A DNA stretch of 6,639 nucleotides from CAYLVJ01 sp964501525. GTDB lineage: Bacteria > Patescibacteriota > Minisyncoccia > Minisyncoccales > CAYTKG01. Below the pieces are notes generated by a model that was not told the origin of the DNA, searched no databases, and saw only the letters and a list, made by a program, of their open reading frames with translations. Made by a program: the position numbers and the translations under genes. Where the stretch lies: contig CAZCSI010000025.1 of NCBI GenBank assembly GCA_964501525.1, positions 1-6,639 on the forward strand, read 5' to 3'. This document shows, one piece after another, positions 1 to 5,872 of this stretch (positions are counted from its first letter, which is position 1; each line of letters opens with the position of its first letter).

Positions 1-199
1 GATAAACAATTTCAACAACGGATTTTAAAAACTCAATATCCGTTGAAGCGGGAAAAGGATCTGCAGTATTAAAGTTAGGTTTTAAAAGCACCACCTCGCC
101 TTCCTGAACAAAATTTTTTATCCCTCCCAGCGTTTCCAGGGACTTCTCGACTGCTTGCTTTAAACTGCTTTCAACTTTAATTTCTGACACTTTGTTCAT
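1..199 (-). CDS. DUF362 family protein, N-terminal part (cut by window edge)
   Basis: Only the first 66 or so residues are present; the gene continues past the left edge. The visible part begins MNKVSEIKVES, has a helix with 'LGGIKNFV', then a strand 'EVVLLKPNFN' followed by 'ADPFPASTD' and 'EFLKSVVEI'. The KPN motif followed by a Pro-Ala-Ser/Thr-Thr-like loop is typical of DUF362 proteins (PF04015), a family without a firmly assigned reaction whose members are sometimes fused to or found near iron-sulfur proteins. It starts 70 nt after the pyk stop on the same strand, so it may be the last known member of that transcription unit. I chose the ATG at 199 because the homologous part starts right there. 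An in-frame ATG at 232 also exists, but it overlaps the purine-rich ribosome binding site at 222-230, so it is unlikely. The strong ribosome site is 22 nt from ATG 199, too far for direct use; see the short leader ORF at 196-216. Confidence 0.75.
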   Translation of the reverse strand, partial: MNKVSEIKVESSLKQAVEKSLETLGGIKNFVQEGEVVLLKPNFNTADPFPASTDIEFLKSVVEIVY

Positions 200-216
200 T
201 TTGCTTTGAGTAACAT
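196..216 (-). other. Six-codon leader ORF overlapping the DUF362 start
   Basis: Reading on the minus strand, ATG at 216-214 opens a six-codon frame (MLLKAK) that ends in TGA at 198-196. This TGA shares ATGA with the ATG of the DUF362 gene at 199-197. The best Shine-Dalgarno match in the area, GGAGGTG (222-228), stands 5 nt before this mini-ORF start. The arrangement would let ribosomes load on the leader and restart on the DUF362 gene. The alternative is a one-base assembly error: one more A in the AAAA run would fuse the leader in frame to the DUF362 protein as MLLKAKMNKV. Nothing shows that the peptide itself has a function. Confidence 0.35.
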
Positions 217-221
217 TAAAA

Positions 222-230
222 CACCTCCCC
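222..230 (-). promoter_or_regulatory. Strong ribosome binding site ahead of the DUF362 leader
   Basis: GGGGAGGTG on the minus strand includes a seven-base match (GGAGGTG) to the complement of the 16S 3' end. It lies 5 nt from the ATG at 216 and 22 nt from the ATG at 199. It is one of only two clear ribosome binding sites in the window, the other being that of the GNAT gene. Confidence 0.6.
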
Positions 231-247
231 ATAATCTCTTTTTTATT

Positions 248-262
248 GGACCGTCACGGCCC
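248..262 (-). other. GC-rich hairpin between pyk and the DUF362 gene
   Basis: On the minus strand GGGCCG and CGGTCC can pair (six pairs including one G-U) around the triloop TGA, 8 nt past the pyk stop. What follows is AATAAAAAAG, not a T-run, so it does not qualify as an intrinsic terminator in this direction. It could protect the pyk mRNA end or cause a pause, or it may simply be chance. Confidence 0.25.
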
Positions 263-269
263 GGGGCTG

Positions 270-1693
270 CTAAACTATTGAGATCCGAATATTGTTTGTG
301 CTTCCACGAATACCGATATTATCTCCGGAAACAACAACAAGTTTATCGCCGGCCTTAACTCTGTCTTGCTGCTTGAGCTTCTCAATGGCTTCTTTTATCA
401 TCTCCTCGGGCTTTTTTTTCTGATCAAAATCTATGTAAAAAGGAGTTGTGTTGTGGGAAAGAAGCAGCCTGTCCATCACTGTTTTATCTTCGCTGAACGC
501 AAAAACGGGAGGTCCGGGGCGAAAAGAGGCAAGAGAAAAAGCTGTCCGGCCNNNNNNNNNNCTGTAAAAACAATAAAACCCTTGGGAAAGTCCTGCTGCC
601 TCACCAAGCCAGGCAAGATTGCAGCCAGCTTGATTATGCTTTTCTCATCCAACTCCAGCTTCCGCTCCGCAAAAAGAGGAGGCAGAGCCAGGTTCCTGTT
701 TTCAGCCTCCCTGATAACACTGGTCATCACCTCCACCGCCCTTACCGGGTTTTTGCCTACTGCTGTTTCTGCAGAAAGCATTACACAGTCTGTAGCCTCG
801 AAAACAGCGTTGGCAACATCACTCACCTCTGCCCGGGTCGGATTGTGGTTGGCAATCATTGACTCCAGCATCTGAGTGGCAACAATAACCGGTTTCCCGG
901 CCTTTCTCATCTTCAGAATTATCTCTTTTTGTAAAACAGGGATTTTCTCAAAACCGGCCTCTATAGCCAGGTCGCCTCTGGCCACCATAACCGCATCGCT
1001 GACCTCAATTATTTCATCGATGTTTTCTATTGCTTCCGGTTTTTCGATTTTGGAGATGATGCCTATGGCAGGGTTGATTGTTTTTAACTTTTTTCTCAAG
1101 TCAAGAACGTCCTGCTTATGGCGTACAAAAGAAAGCGCAACATAGTCTGTTTCCTGCGCCAAAGCCTTGATAAAACGCATATCTTTCTCGCGCAAGGAAG
1201 GAAGCGGCACGTCTAAAAAAGGGACATTAACGCTTTTCTGGCTTTTCAATTCTCCGCTTGACAAACTTTCAGCCCAAAAACCGGTTCTTTTTGTTTTTGT
1301 AACCTTAAACCTGAAAAAACCGTCATCAATCGAGAAGCTCTGCCCTTTTTTAAAAGAACGGATTACATCTTTGTTCTCAATCACCACGTCAACCGCTTTC
1401 TTGTTCTCGTATGAAAAAAAGAGTTCATCTCCGTCTTGAATCTTAATCGGTCCTTTGCTTAATAGAGCAGTTCTTATCTCCGGCCCCTGAACATCAACAA
1501 TAACTCCTATTCTTTTTTCGATCTTTTTTGACACCTCTCTAATCCTTTGGGCTGTTTCTAGGTGCCACTCAATAGAGTTATGCTTGGTGTTGAGCCTTAC
1601 CAGGTCCACCCCCTTGGTGAACATCTTTTTTAGAACCTCCTTGGATTGACTGCTGGGCCCGATGGTAGCTATAATTTTAGTGCTTTTTGTCAT
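270..1693 (-). CDS. pyk: Pyruvate kinase (interrupted by an assembly gap)
   Basis: Pyruvate kinase transfers phosphate from phosphoenolpyruvate to ADP, giving pyruvate and ATP, the last step of glycolysis in the cytoplasm. The N-terminal part (377 residues) has TKIIATIGPSS at 5-15, DVQGPEIRT at 67-75, a B domain at about 75-165, the catalytic lysine motif ISKIE (K215), the metal-binding ARGD (238-241), ATQMLESM with T273, and the NPTRAEVSDVANAV block. After the N run the C-terminal 93 residues continue in another frame with GRTAFSLASFRPGPPVFAFS and end in SGDNIGIRGSTNNIRISIV, the usual C-domain ending. With about two missing residues the enzyme is about 472 aa, normal for the family. The ATG at 1693 places the TKI motif at residue 5; an upstream TTG at 1720 would add nine residues with no homology. 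No Shine-Dalgarno is seen. RLNTKHN (33-39) replaces RLNFSHG. The gene follows the SurA-like gene by 53 nt. Confidence 0.95.
552..561. other. Assembly gap (10 N) inside pyk
   Basis: Ten Ns stand between codons for 'GFIVFT' and 'GRTAFSLAS' on the minus strand. A base G precedes and the GGC codon follows, so ten bases give a frame break (11 bases is not a multiple of three). The family pattern T-x-S-G at this place predicts five true bases. The Ns are therefore best read as a fixed-size placeholder and not as a measured distance. Confidence 0.97.
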
Positions 1694-1707
1694 CTTGGAA
1701 CAAACAT
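1690..1707 (-). other. Five-codon leader ORF overlapping the pyk start
   Basis: On the minus strand ATG at 1707-1705 opens MFVPR and ends with TGA at 1692-1690, which shares ATGA with the pyk ATG at 1693-1691. No Shine-Dalgarno precedes this leader or pyk itself. The geometry matches that at the DUF362 start, but such a short frame can easily arise by chance. Confidence 0.2.
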
Positions 1708-1746
1708 AAAATAGGCGCAAAAACTAAGACCTTGTTGGGTGGGTTA

Positions 1747-2448
1747 TTAATCCTGAGGCGCAGACATTATCTCTATATCCGCCTCCGCCCGCAGCCCCTG
1801 AATAAGCTGGTAAACCATCTCCTGCTGTTTCTGCTGAACAACAAACTGCTCAACCTCATCATACACCTCTTCCAGGGGCGGAACCTCGTCACCTTCTCCT
1901 GCCACCTGCTGGTATGCAGCTTCTATCTCCTCTTCGGTTACGGTTATTGATTCAATGTCAAGTTGGCTCTCGAGATAGTTTTGAATAGCGAGGTCCGCTT
2001 CTATCTGGGCCCGTAATTCTTCCTCTGACAGCCCTTCCATTGCAAGCACCTGCTGAAACACTTCTTCGCTTTCGAACTGGCCCTTGAGAGCGTTCAGTTG
2101 TTCATCAACCGTTTCCTGCGGTACGGTCAGACCCAATCTTTCAATCTCCTGCATCAAAAGTTTTTTGGAGATAAGCTCGTCCATAACCTGCTCGTCAAGC
2201 TGAGCTTCGGTCTGAGAATCAATGGATTCGATATCAAGCCCCTGCTGAAGCGCGACCTGCAATTTAAGAGCTTCGAACTCTTCGCTGGTTATCTCTTCCC
2301 CGTTTACGATAGCAATGGTCTCCCCTTCTTTTTCAGGCCCTTTGTTAAATTTAAATACAGAGCCTTCGTAAAAGGCAAAGTACCAGACACCGGCCGCCAG
2401 TATCAAAGCCCCCAAAACAGCAATCAATATTTTGTTTGTATTGTCCAT
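1747..2448 (-). CDS. TM-anchored SurA-N-like chaperone domain protein
   Basis: The 233-residue product begins with a short polar stretch and one hydrophobic segment (about residues 7-26), without a clear cleavage site, so it is probably an anchored protein with the rest outside the cell membrane. From residue 45 it reads AIVNGEEITSEEF, then long helices including LDEQVMDELISKKLLMQE, VDEQLNALKGQF and ITVTEEEIEAAYQQ. This order is the SurA/PrsA/trigger-factor-like helical chaperone domain. The parvulin peptidyl-prolyl isomerase domain that SurA and PrsA carry after it is missing; only a helix (about 195-225) and a short tail remain. The protein is strongly acidic. By family it would bind unfolded exported proteins; this is inferred. 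It is the first gene of the left block, ahead of pyk. A good promoter lies at 2479-2507 and there is no Shine-Dalgarno before the ATG. Confidence 0.75.
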   Translation of the reverse strand: MDNTNKILIAVLGALILAAGVWYFAFYEGSVFKFNKGPEKEGETIAIVNGEEITSEEFEALKLQVALQQGLDIESIDSQTEAQLDEQVMDELISKKLLMQEIERLGLTVPQETVDEQLNALKGQFESEEVFQQVLAMEGLSEEELRAQIEADLAIQNYLESQLDIESITVTEEEIEAAYQQVAGEGDEVPPLEEVYDEVEQFVVQQKQQEMVYQLIQGLRAEADIEIMSAPQD

Positions 2449-2478
2449 AATAATTTTTTAAATTGTTGATTATTATTT

Positions 2479-2507
2479 ATTATTGTTTTTGTAATACTAC
2501 CTATCAA
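2479..2507 (-). promoter_or_regulatory. Sigma70-type promoter of the SurA-like/pyk unit
   Basis: On the minus strand TTGATA (2502-2507, five of six to consensus) and AATAAT (2479-2484, five of six) are separated by exactly 17 nt. A start point near 2472 would give a leader of about 24 nt before the ATG at 2448. Position, spacing and both boxes agree. Confidence 0.6.
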
Positions 2508-2736
2508 GCGACAACCAATAGGATTGTTCTCTGCAAAACCTATTTTTACAACCCGCCTCCCTTAACCTTGTTACCCATTGTAACAGATATTTTAACAGAA
2601 AGAAAAAGATATCAATCAATAAACTCTTTTGAGGCTCTAAAAAACGGCAGAACCTTGTATGATTCCTTATTGCCTTTTCTACTTTATAAGATGGATGATC
2701 TTAACAACTATCTTTCTGGTTGAAGGCTGTTAAGAT

Positions 2737-2765
2737 TTGACAAAAAAAGAAACATTCAGCACAAT
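2737..2765 (+). promoter_or_regulatory. Sigma70-type promoter of the GNAT gene
   Basis: A perfect -35 box TTGACA (2737-2742) is followed after 17 nt by CACAAT (2760-2765, four of six to TATAAT). The predicted start point is near 2772, giving a leader of about 50 nt that contains the ribosome site at 2807-2812. This also argues against using the in-frame TTG at 2737 as a start codon. Confidence 0.5.
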
Positions 2766-2806
2766 AAAAACAGAACCTTTAAATTTCAGGCTGGAACAGA
2801 TACGAA

Positions 2807-2812
2807 AAGGAG
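2807..2812 (+). promoter_or_regulatory. Ribosome binding site fixing the GNAT start
   Basis: AAGGAG lies 8 nt before the ATG at 2821. It selects this ATG over the in-frame TTG at 2737, which would add 28 lysine-rich residues without similarity to the family. Confidence 0.8.
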
Positions 2813-2820
2813 AAAAGAAA

Positions 2821-3933
2821 ATGAAAGTCCGAGAGATCAAAGCAAGCGATTCACGGGATGTTGAAAGATTCATCCGGTTTCCCTTTCAACTGTATGAGGG
2901 GAATGAATACTGGGTTCCGCCCCTTCTGCCGGAGATGAGAGCGGTTTTCGATAGAACCGAACATCCGTTCTATCAGCATTCTAGGGCCGGGTTTTTCCTT
3001 GCCGAGGACAAAGCTGTGGCAGGAAGAGTGGCGGTTCTTGAAAACAGGCACTACAACGAGTTCCACGCTGCAAACACTGCGTTTTTCTACTTCTTTGAGG
3101 CGGTGAACCAAAAAGAAGTAGCACGGGCCCTGTTTGACAAGGCCTTTCAGTGGGCTTCGGATCGAGGGCTGGAAACAATAAAGGGGCCGATGGGTTTTCA
3201 CGCCCTGGACGGCCGGGGAATACTGGTCAAAGGATTCGATGTTGCTCCGGCAACCGGTATTCCTTACAACCCGCCCTACTATCATGAACTTCTACACGCA
3301 ATCGGCTTTCGAAAGAAAAGCGATTTCCAGTCCGGGTTGGCCTCAAACCTCACCCTCCCTCCAAGAGTAATGCGGGTGGCGGAAAGGGTTCGGAAACGAC
3401 GGGAACTCTGGATTAAATCCTTTCAAAGCAAAAAGGAGGCGGTTTTGTGGGTCTCTCTGATAAAACAGATATACAACAAAACCTTTGTCTACCTGGAAGA
3501 CCACTACCCCATGACCGAGAGGGAGATCAGGTGGGCTGTAGAACGCCTTCTTTCCATTGCCGACCCGCGCCTGATCAAGCTGATGATGAAAGGGGCTGAA
3601 CCCATAGGGTTTATCCTTGTTTACCCCAATGTCACACGGGGCATCAAGAAAGCAAAAGGAAAGCTCTGGCCTTTTGGCTGGCTGTATATTCTGTGGGAAG
3701 CAAAATTCAGCCGCTGGCTGGATTTCAACGGGATCGCTATTCTTCCCCAGTATCGAGGCCTAGGCGCAAACGCGCTCCTGTATTCTGAACTGGCCAAGAG
3801 TGTTCGTCAAAGGAAGGCTCAAAGAGCCGAGGTGGTCCAGGTCGAAGAAGAAAACTGGAAAAGCCTTGGTGAAGCCAACCTTTTTGACATAGACTGGTGC
3901 AAAACACATCGAGTATATGTCAAAGAGATATAG
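2821..3933 (+). CDS. GNAT-fold protein of the 'WVPPLL/YNPPYY' family
   Basis: The product has 370 residues and looks soluble and cytoplasmic. The N-terminal part begins MKVREIKASDSRDVERFIRF and contains NEYWVPPLLPEM, then GRVAVLENRHYNEFH, GPMGFHALDGRGILVKGF and IPYNPPYYHELL. This set of motifs marks a family of about 370-400 residue proteins usually annotated as hypothetical or GNAT N-acetyltransferase. The C-terminal part has an acetyl-CoA-binding type motif, QYRGLGANALLY (about residues 311-322), preceded by the strand 'FNGIAIL', as expected for motif A of a GNAT fold. The substrate is unknown to me. It is alone on the plus strand with its own promoter and a strong ribosome site, and it ends at a shared terminator. 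Hand-counted lines give about 45-57% GC, above the redox genes to the right (about 33-43%), which hints at a separate origin but is weak evidence. Confidence 0.8.
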   Translation: MKVREIKASDSRDVERFIRFPFQLYEGNEYWVPPLLPEMRAVFDRTEHPFYQHSRAGFFLAEDKAVAGRVAVLENRHYNEFHAANTAFFYFFEAVNQKEVARALFDKAFQWASDRGLETIKGPMGFHALDGRGILVKGFDVAPATGIPYNPPYYHELLHAIGFRKKSDFQSGLASNLTLPPRVMRVAERVRKRRELWIKSFQSKKEAVLWVSLIKQIYNKTFVYLEDHYPMTEREIRWAVERLLSIADPRLIKLMMKGAEPIGFILVYPNVTRGIKKAKGKLWPFGWLYILWEAKFSRWLDFNGIAILPQYRGLGANALLYSELAKSVRQRKAQRAEVVQVEEENWKSLGEANLFDIDWCKTHRVYVKEI

Positions 3934-3950
3934 AAAGGAGGAAAAGACCA

Positions 3951-3972
3951 GGAGGCTGTACATACAGCCTCC
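3951..3972. terminator. Bidirectional intrinsic terminator between convergent genes
   Basis: A perfect 22-nt palindrome: GGAGGCTGTA, a CA centre, then TACAGCCTCC. It can fold as a nine-pair stem with an ACAT loop. It starts 17 nt after the GNAT stop and 34 nt past the last codon of the convergent minus-strand gene. On the plus strand it is followed by TTTCACT and on the minus strand by TGGTCTTTTCC, so the T-tracts are short but the stem is strong. Its location supports termination from both sides. Confidence 0.75.
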
Positions 3973-4006
3973 TTTCACTATGAGTAATCTTTGTTGTCCT
4001 CAATAC

Positions 4007-4702
4007 CTATATTTCAGACACCATCCGGGCAACAAGCTCTACTTTTTCTTCCGGAGTTTGAAGAAAACAATATATTCTCGGCATTCTTGACATCCGGAGC
4101 CTTGAACCGTCTTCTTTAAAGACATGAACTATCTCTCCCCTGTTGATTCTCTCCAGAGAGGTGATGACCACTCCTCTGTCTAAGTATTGATAAGGGTCCT
4201 CTACTTTTGTTAAATTGTCTTTCGAAATGTAATCAAAATCCTGAACTACTTTGTTTAAAGAGAGGTCGGTGTAAAAGGGAATTGAATTGATTTCTTTTTC
4301 CAAAACAGCAATTTCTTGTTCAAAGATAAAGTCGTAACCGGGTCCGATTATTCTGGAAACAAGCTCCGGGTCTCCTCTTTTCAACGGTCTTCCGGAGATA
4401 ATCAAATCAACCTCACCTCTTCCCAATAACACCAAGCTTTCCGCTGTTGACTGCGTTCTAACAACACTTAACTCTTCATGAACTTCCAGCTTATCAGCCA
4501 TATAATAAAAGGTGGGGCAGGCAGCCACTTTTATCGGTTCTTCAGAAGAAAAAGTATTGCTATCAAAGACAATGGTTGCTCTAAGGTCTTTTGCTTTCTG
4601 TAAAAAATAAGGAAAAGCGGAGCTGTGGCCCGTAAGAGCACCTCTAACTAAAAGAATAACAGCTATTCCAGCCAGTATAATGATTATTTTTTTTGCTTTC
4701 AT
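4007..4702 (-). CDS. TM-anchored periplasmic-binding-protein-like domain protein
   Basis: The 231-residue product starts with MKAKK and a hydrophobic segment (about residues 6-22), then an extracytoplasmic domain. From residue 56 it reads PIKVAACPTFYYMADKLE, then TAESLVLLGRGEVDLIISGRPLKRGDPEL, EIAVLEKEIN and a C-terminal helix. A strand, a loop near the ligand site, and 'GEVDLIISGR' resemble type 2 periplasmic binding proteins such as phosphate- or anion-binding ones, so I infer a solute-binding fold; the ligand is unknown. There are just two cysteines, C62 and C212, both in the exported part. The gene starts 8 nt after the stop of the thioredoxin-DsbD-like gene, which strongly suggests co-transcription and possibly a shared function. 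No ABC permease or ATPase is in view, so transport is not supported. It has no Shine-Dalgarno, and it ends before the shared terminator. Confidence 0.65.
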   Translation of the reverse strand: MKAKKIIIILAGIAVILLVRGALTGHSSAFPYFLQKAKDLRATIVFDSNTFSSEEPIKVAACPTFYYMADKLEVHEELSVVRTQSTAESLVLLGRGEVDLIISGRPLKRGDPELVSRIIGPGYDFIFEQEIAVLEKEINSIPFYTDLSLNKVVQDFDYISKDNLTKVEDPYQYLDRGVVITSLERINRGEIVHVFKEDGSRLRMSRMPRIYCFLQTPEEKVELVARMVSEI

Positions 4703-4710
4703 AGTAAAAA

Positions 4711-5844
4711 CTAAAAACCGATTAAATAATGAAAAGAAAGATAAAACAAAATTACTGAGCTGGCAAGAGCTATCCAGGTCATTGCTTTAGAATCGACCAT
4801 CCAGATTTTTTTGGTAAACACCGCTCCGGCGAAAACCGCGAACTCATCCAGCATATAAATGAAGAGATAAACAAGTATGTAGAAGATATAGCCGGACAAA
4901 GAAACTCTGCTTTCAGCCAAAATTCCGGCAAACGCTATCGGGATGCCCACAGAACAAGGAAGCTCAATCGCGGTCACCACCGCTGCAAAGATCATTACGC
5001 TCCCGGCTAAAAAATAGAATTTTCTTCCCGGCTGCTCAAAAGCTCTTTTTAGTTTACCGGTCGCTTTCTGAATCAACTCAGAATCCGAACTCTTGCAGGT
5101 GGGCCCGTACTTAAGAAACCTTATAAAATCTCTCAGAAAATAAACTCCTCCCAAAAAAGCGGCTGAACCTACGATAACCCTCAATATCTCCAGCTGACCG
5201 ACCAGAACCTCGAAAAGTTGGGTCCAGATGAAAACCAGAAGCCCGTATGTTGCTACTGCTGTGACAATAAAAAGCCCTCCGAAAAGAAATATCTTTTTTC
5301 GAGATTCAAGAGCCAAAACAATGGAAAGAACCATAACCAGCGCTCCAACGGAACAAATGTTGAATCCGTCTATGAATCCCAGAACCACTGAGATTAAGAG
5401 AAGGGACCAGTCACCGATATCAACCTCCACGTTCAGTATGGGTATTCTTATCAAACAACAGTCGTCCTCGACTTTTTCTCCCTTGACAGCACTTATAATC
5501 ATCTTTTGCTGCCTAGAGGTGAAGTCTCTGAACTGAAAAAAATTATCACCAATAAAAATAGTCGGGGCCATTATGCCGTAATCCTCAACTCCGTACTCTT
5601 CAGCTACTTCACTTAATTTTTTCGTGTCCGTTATCGGGTAAACCTTCAGCTCTATATGAGGATAGTCTTCTTCTATGCTTTGGAGGAACTCTTTCGTGTC
5701 TCTGCAGACCGGACACAGCCTGTCATCAAAGAAATGAATAACCATTTCTTCTTCAACATTATTTTCCTGGGCCAGAGTTGTTCCTGAAAAAGAAGACAGT
5801 AAAACAGCTGTCAATAAAAAAAACTTTATTAGTTTCTTGGACAT
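4711..5844 (-). CDS. Secreted thioredoxin-like domain fused to DsbD/CcdA-like membrane protein
   Basis: The 377-residue product would move electrons across the membrane to thiols outside. Residues 1-25 look like a signal peptide (KKLIKFFLLTAVLLSS, then TTLA before Q26). Residues 34-122 form a thioredoxin/glutaredoxin-like domain with CPVC at 44-47 and the likely cis-proline P94 in MAPTIFIGD. A CC pair (129-130) sits in the linker. Six hydrophobic segments follow, at roughly 147-175, 187-208, 219-241, 277-311, 318-341 and 355-374. Two of them carry the paired cysteines expected of a DsbD/CcdA-type conduit: GFIDGFNIC (C164) and AIELPCSVG (C297). The related family normally has NPC at the first site, here NIC. 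The domain order (thioredoxin first) is unlike DsbD of E. coli, whose thioredoxin-like domain is C-terminal. It follows the CPAC protein gene by 28 nt. The annotation is firm for the domains and less so for the direction of electron flow. Confidence 0.85.
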   Translation of the reverse strand: MSKKLIKFFLLTAVLLSSFSGTTLAQENNVEEEMVIHFFDDRLCPVCRDTKEFLQSIEEDYPHIELKVYPITDTKKLSEVAEEYGVEDYGIMAPTIFIGDNFFQFRDFTSRQQKMIISAVKGEKVEDDCCLIRIPILNVEVDIGDWSLLLISVVLGFIDGFNICSVGALVMVLSIVLALESRKKIFLFGGLFIVTAVATYGLLVFIWTQLFEVLVGQLEILRVIVGSAAFLGGVYFLRDFIRFLKYGPTCKSSDSELIQKATGKLKRAFEQPGRKFYFLAGSVMIFAAVVTAIELPCSVGIPIAFAGILAESRVSLSGYIFYILVYLFIYMLDEFAVFAGAVFTKKIWMVDSKAMTWIALASSVILFYLSFHYLIGF

Positions 5845-5872
5845 ATTCTTAAATTACCCTGTAGGATTCGCT

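Larger units (their letters stand above)
2449..2820. other. Divergent intergenic region, 372 nt
   Basis: This stretch separates the SurA-like gene (minus) from the GNAT gene (plus). It is AT-rich next to the SurA-like start (2449-2490). It holds the minus-strand promoter at 2479-2507 and the plus-strand promoter at 2737-2765. A second minus-strand candidate, an extended -10 (TGTTACAAT, 2577-2585), lies further out. The direct repeat TAACAGA occurs at 2581-2587 and 2593-2599, 12 nt apart, partly over that candidate. I see no convincing small gene: the open frame across 2463-2723 has a poor start, no ribosome site and no recognisable motif. Confidence 0.6.

Noticed and set aside
248..262. Intrinsic terminator after pyk
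   Set aside because: The hairpin is GC-rich, but on the coding strand it is followed by an A-run, not a T-run.
366..875. Long plus-strand frame through the pyk region, and other antisense frames over 876-1439 and 2851-3285
   Set aside because: They lie opposite clear protein-coding genes with strong family motifs and encode low-complexity or motif-free products; one even runs through the Ns.
2463..2723. Open frame of 86 codons on the plus strand in the divergent region
   Set aside because: It starts with TTG without a ribosome site, has no recognisable motif, and covers the promoter region of the SurA-like gene.
2737..2820. N-terminal extension of the GNAT protein from TTG at 2737
   Set aside because: The TTG is part of a perfect -35 box, the added residues do not look like the family, and ATG 2821 has a well-placed ribosome site.
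3934..3941. GAAAGGAGG, a strong ribosome-site-like sequence right after the GNAT stop
   Set aside because: The next ATG (about 3979) is too far away and lies beyond the terminator hairpin; no gene follows on this strand.
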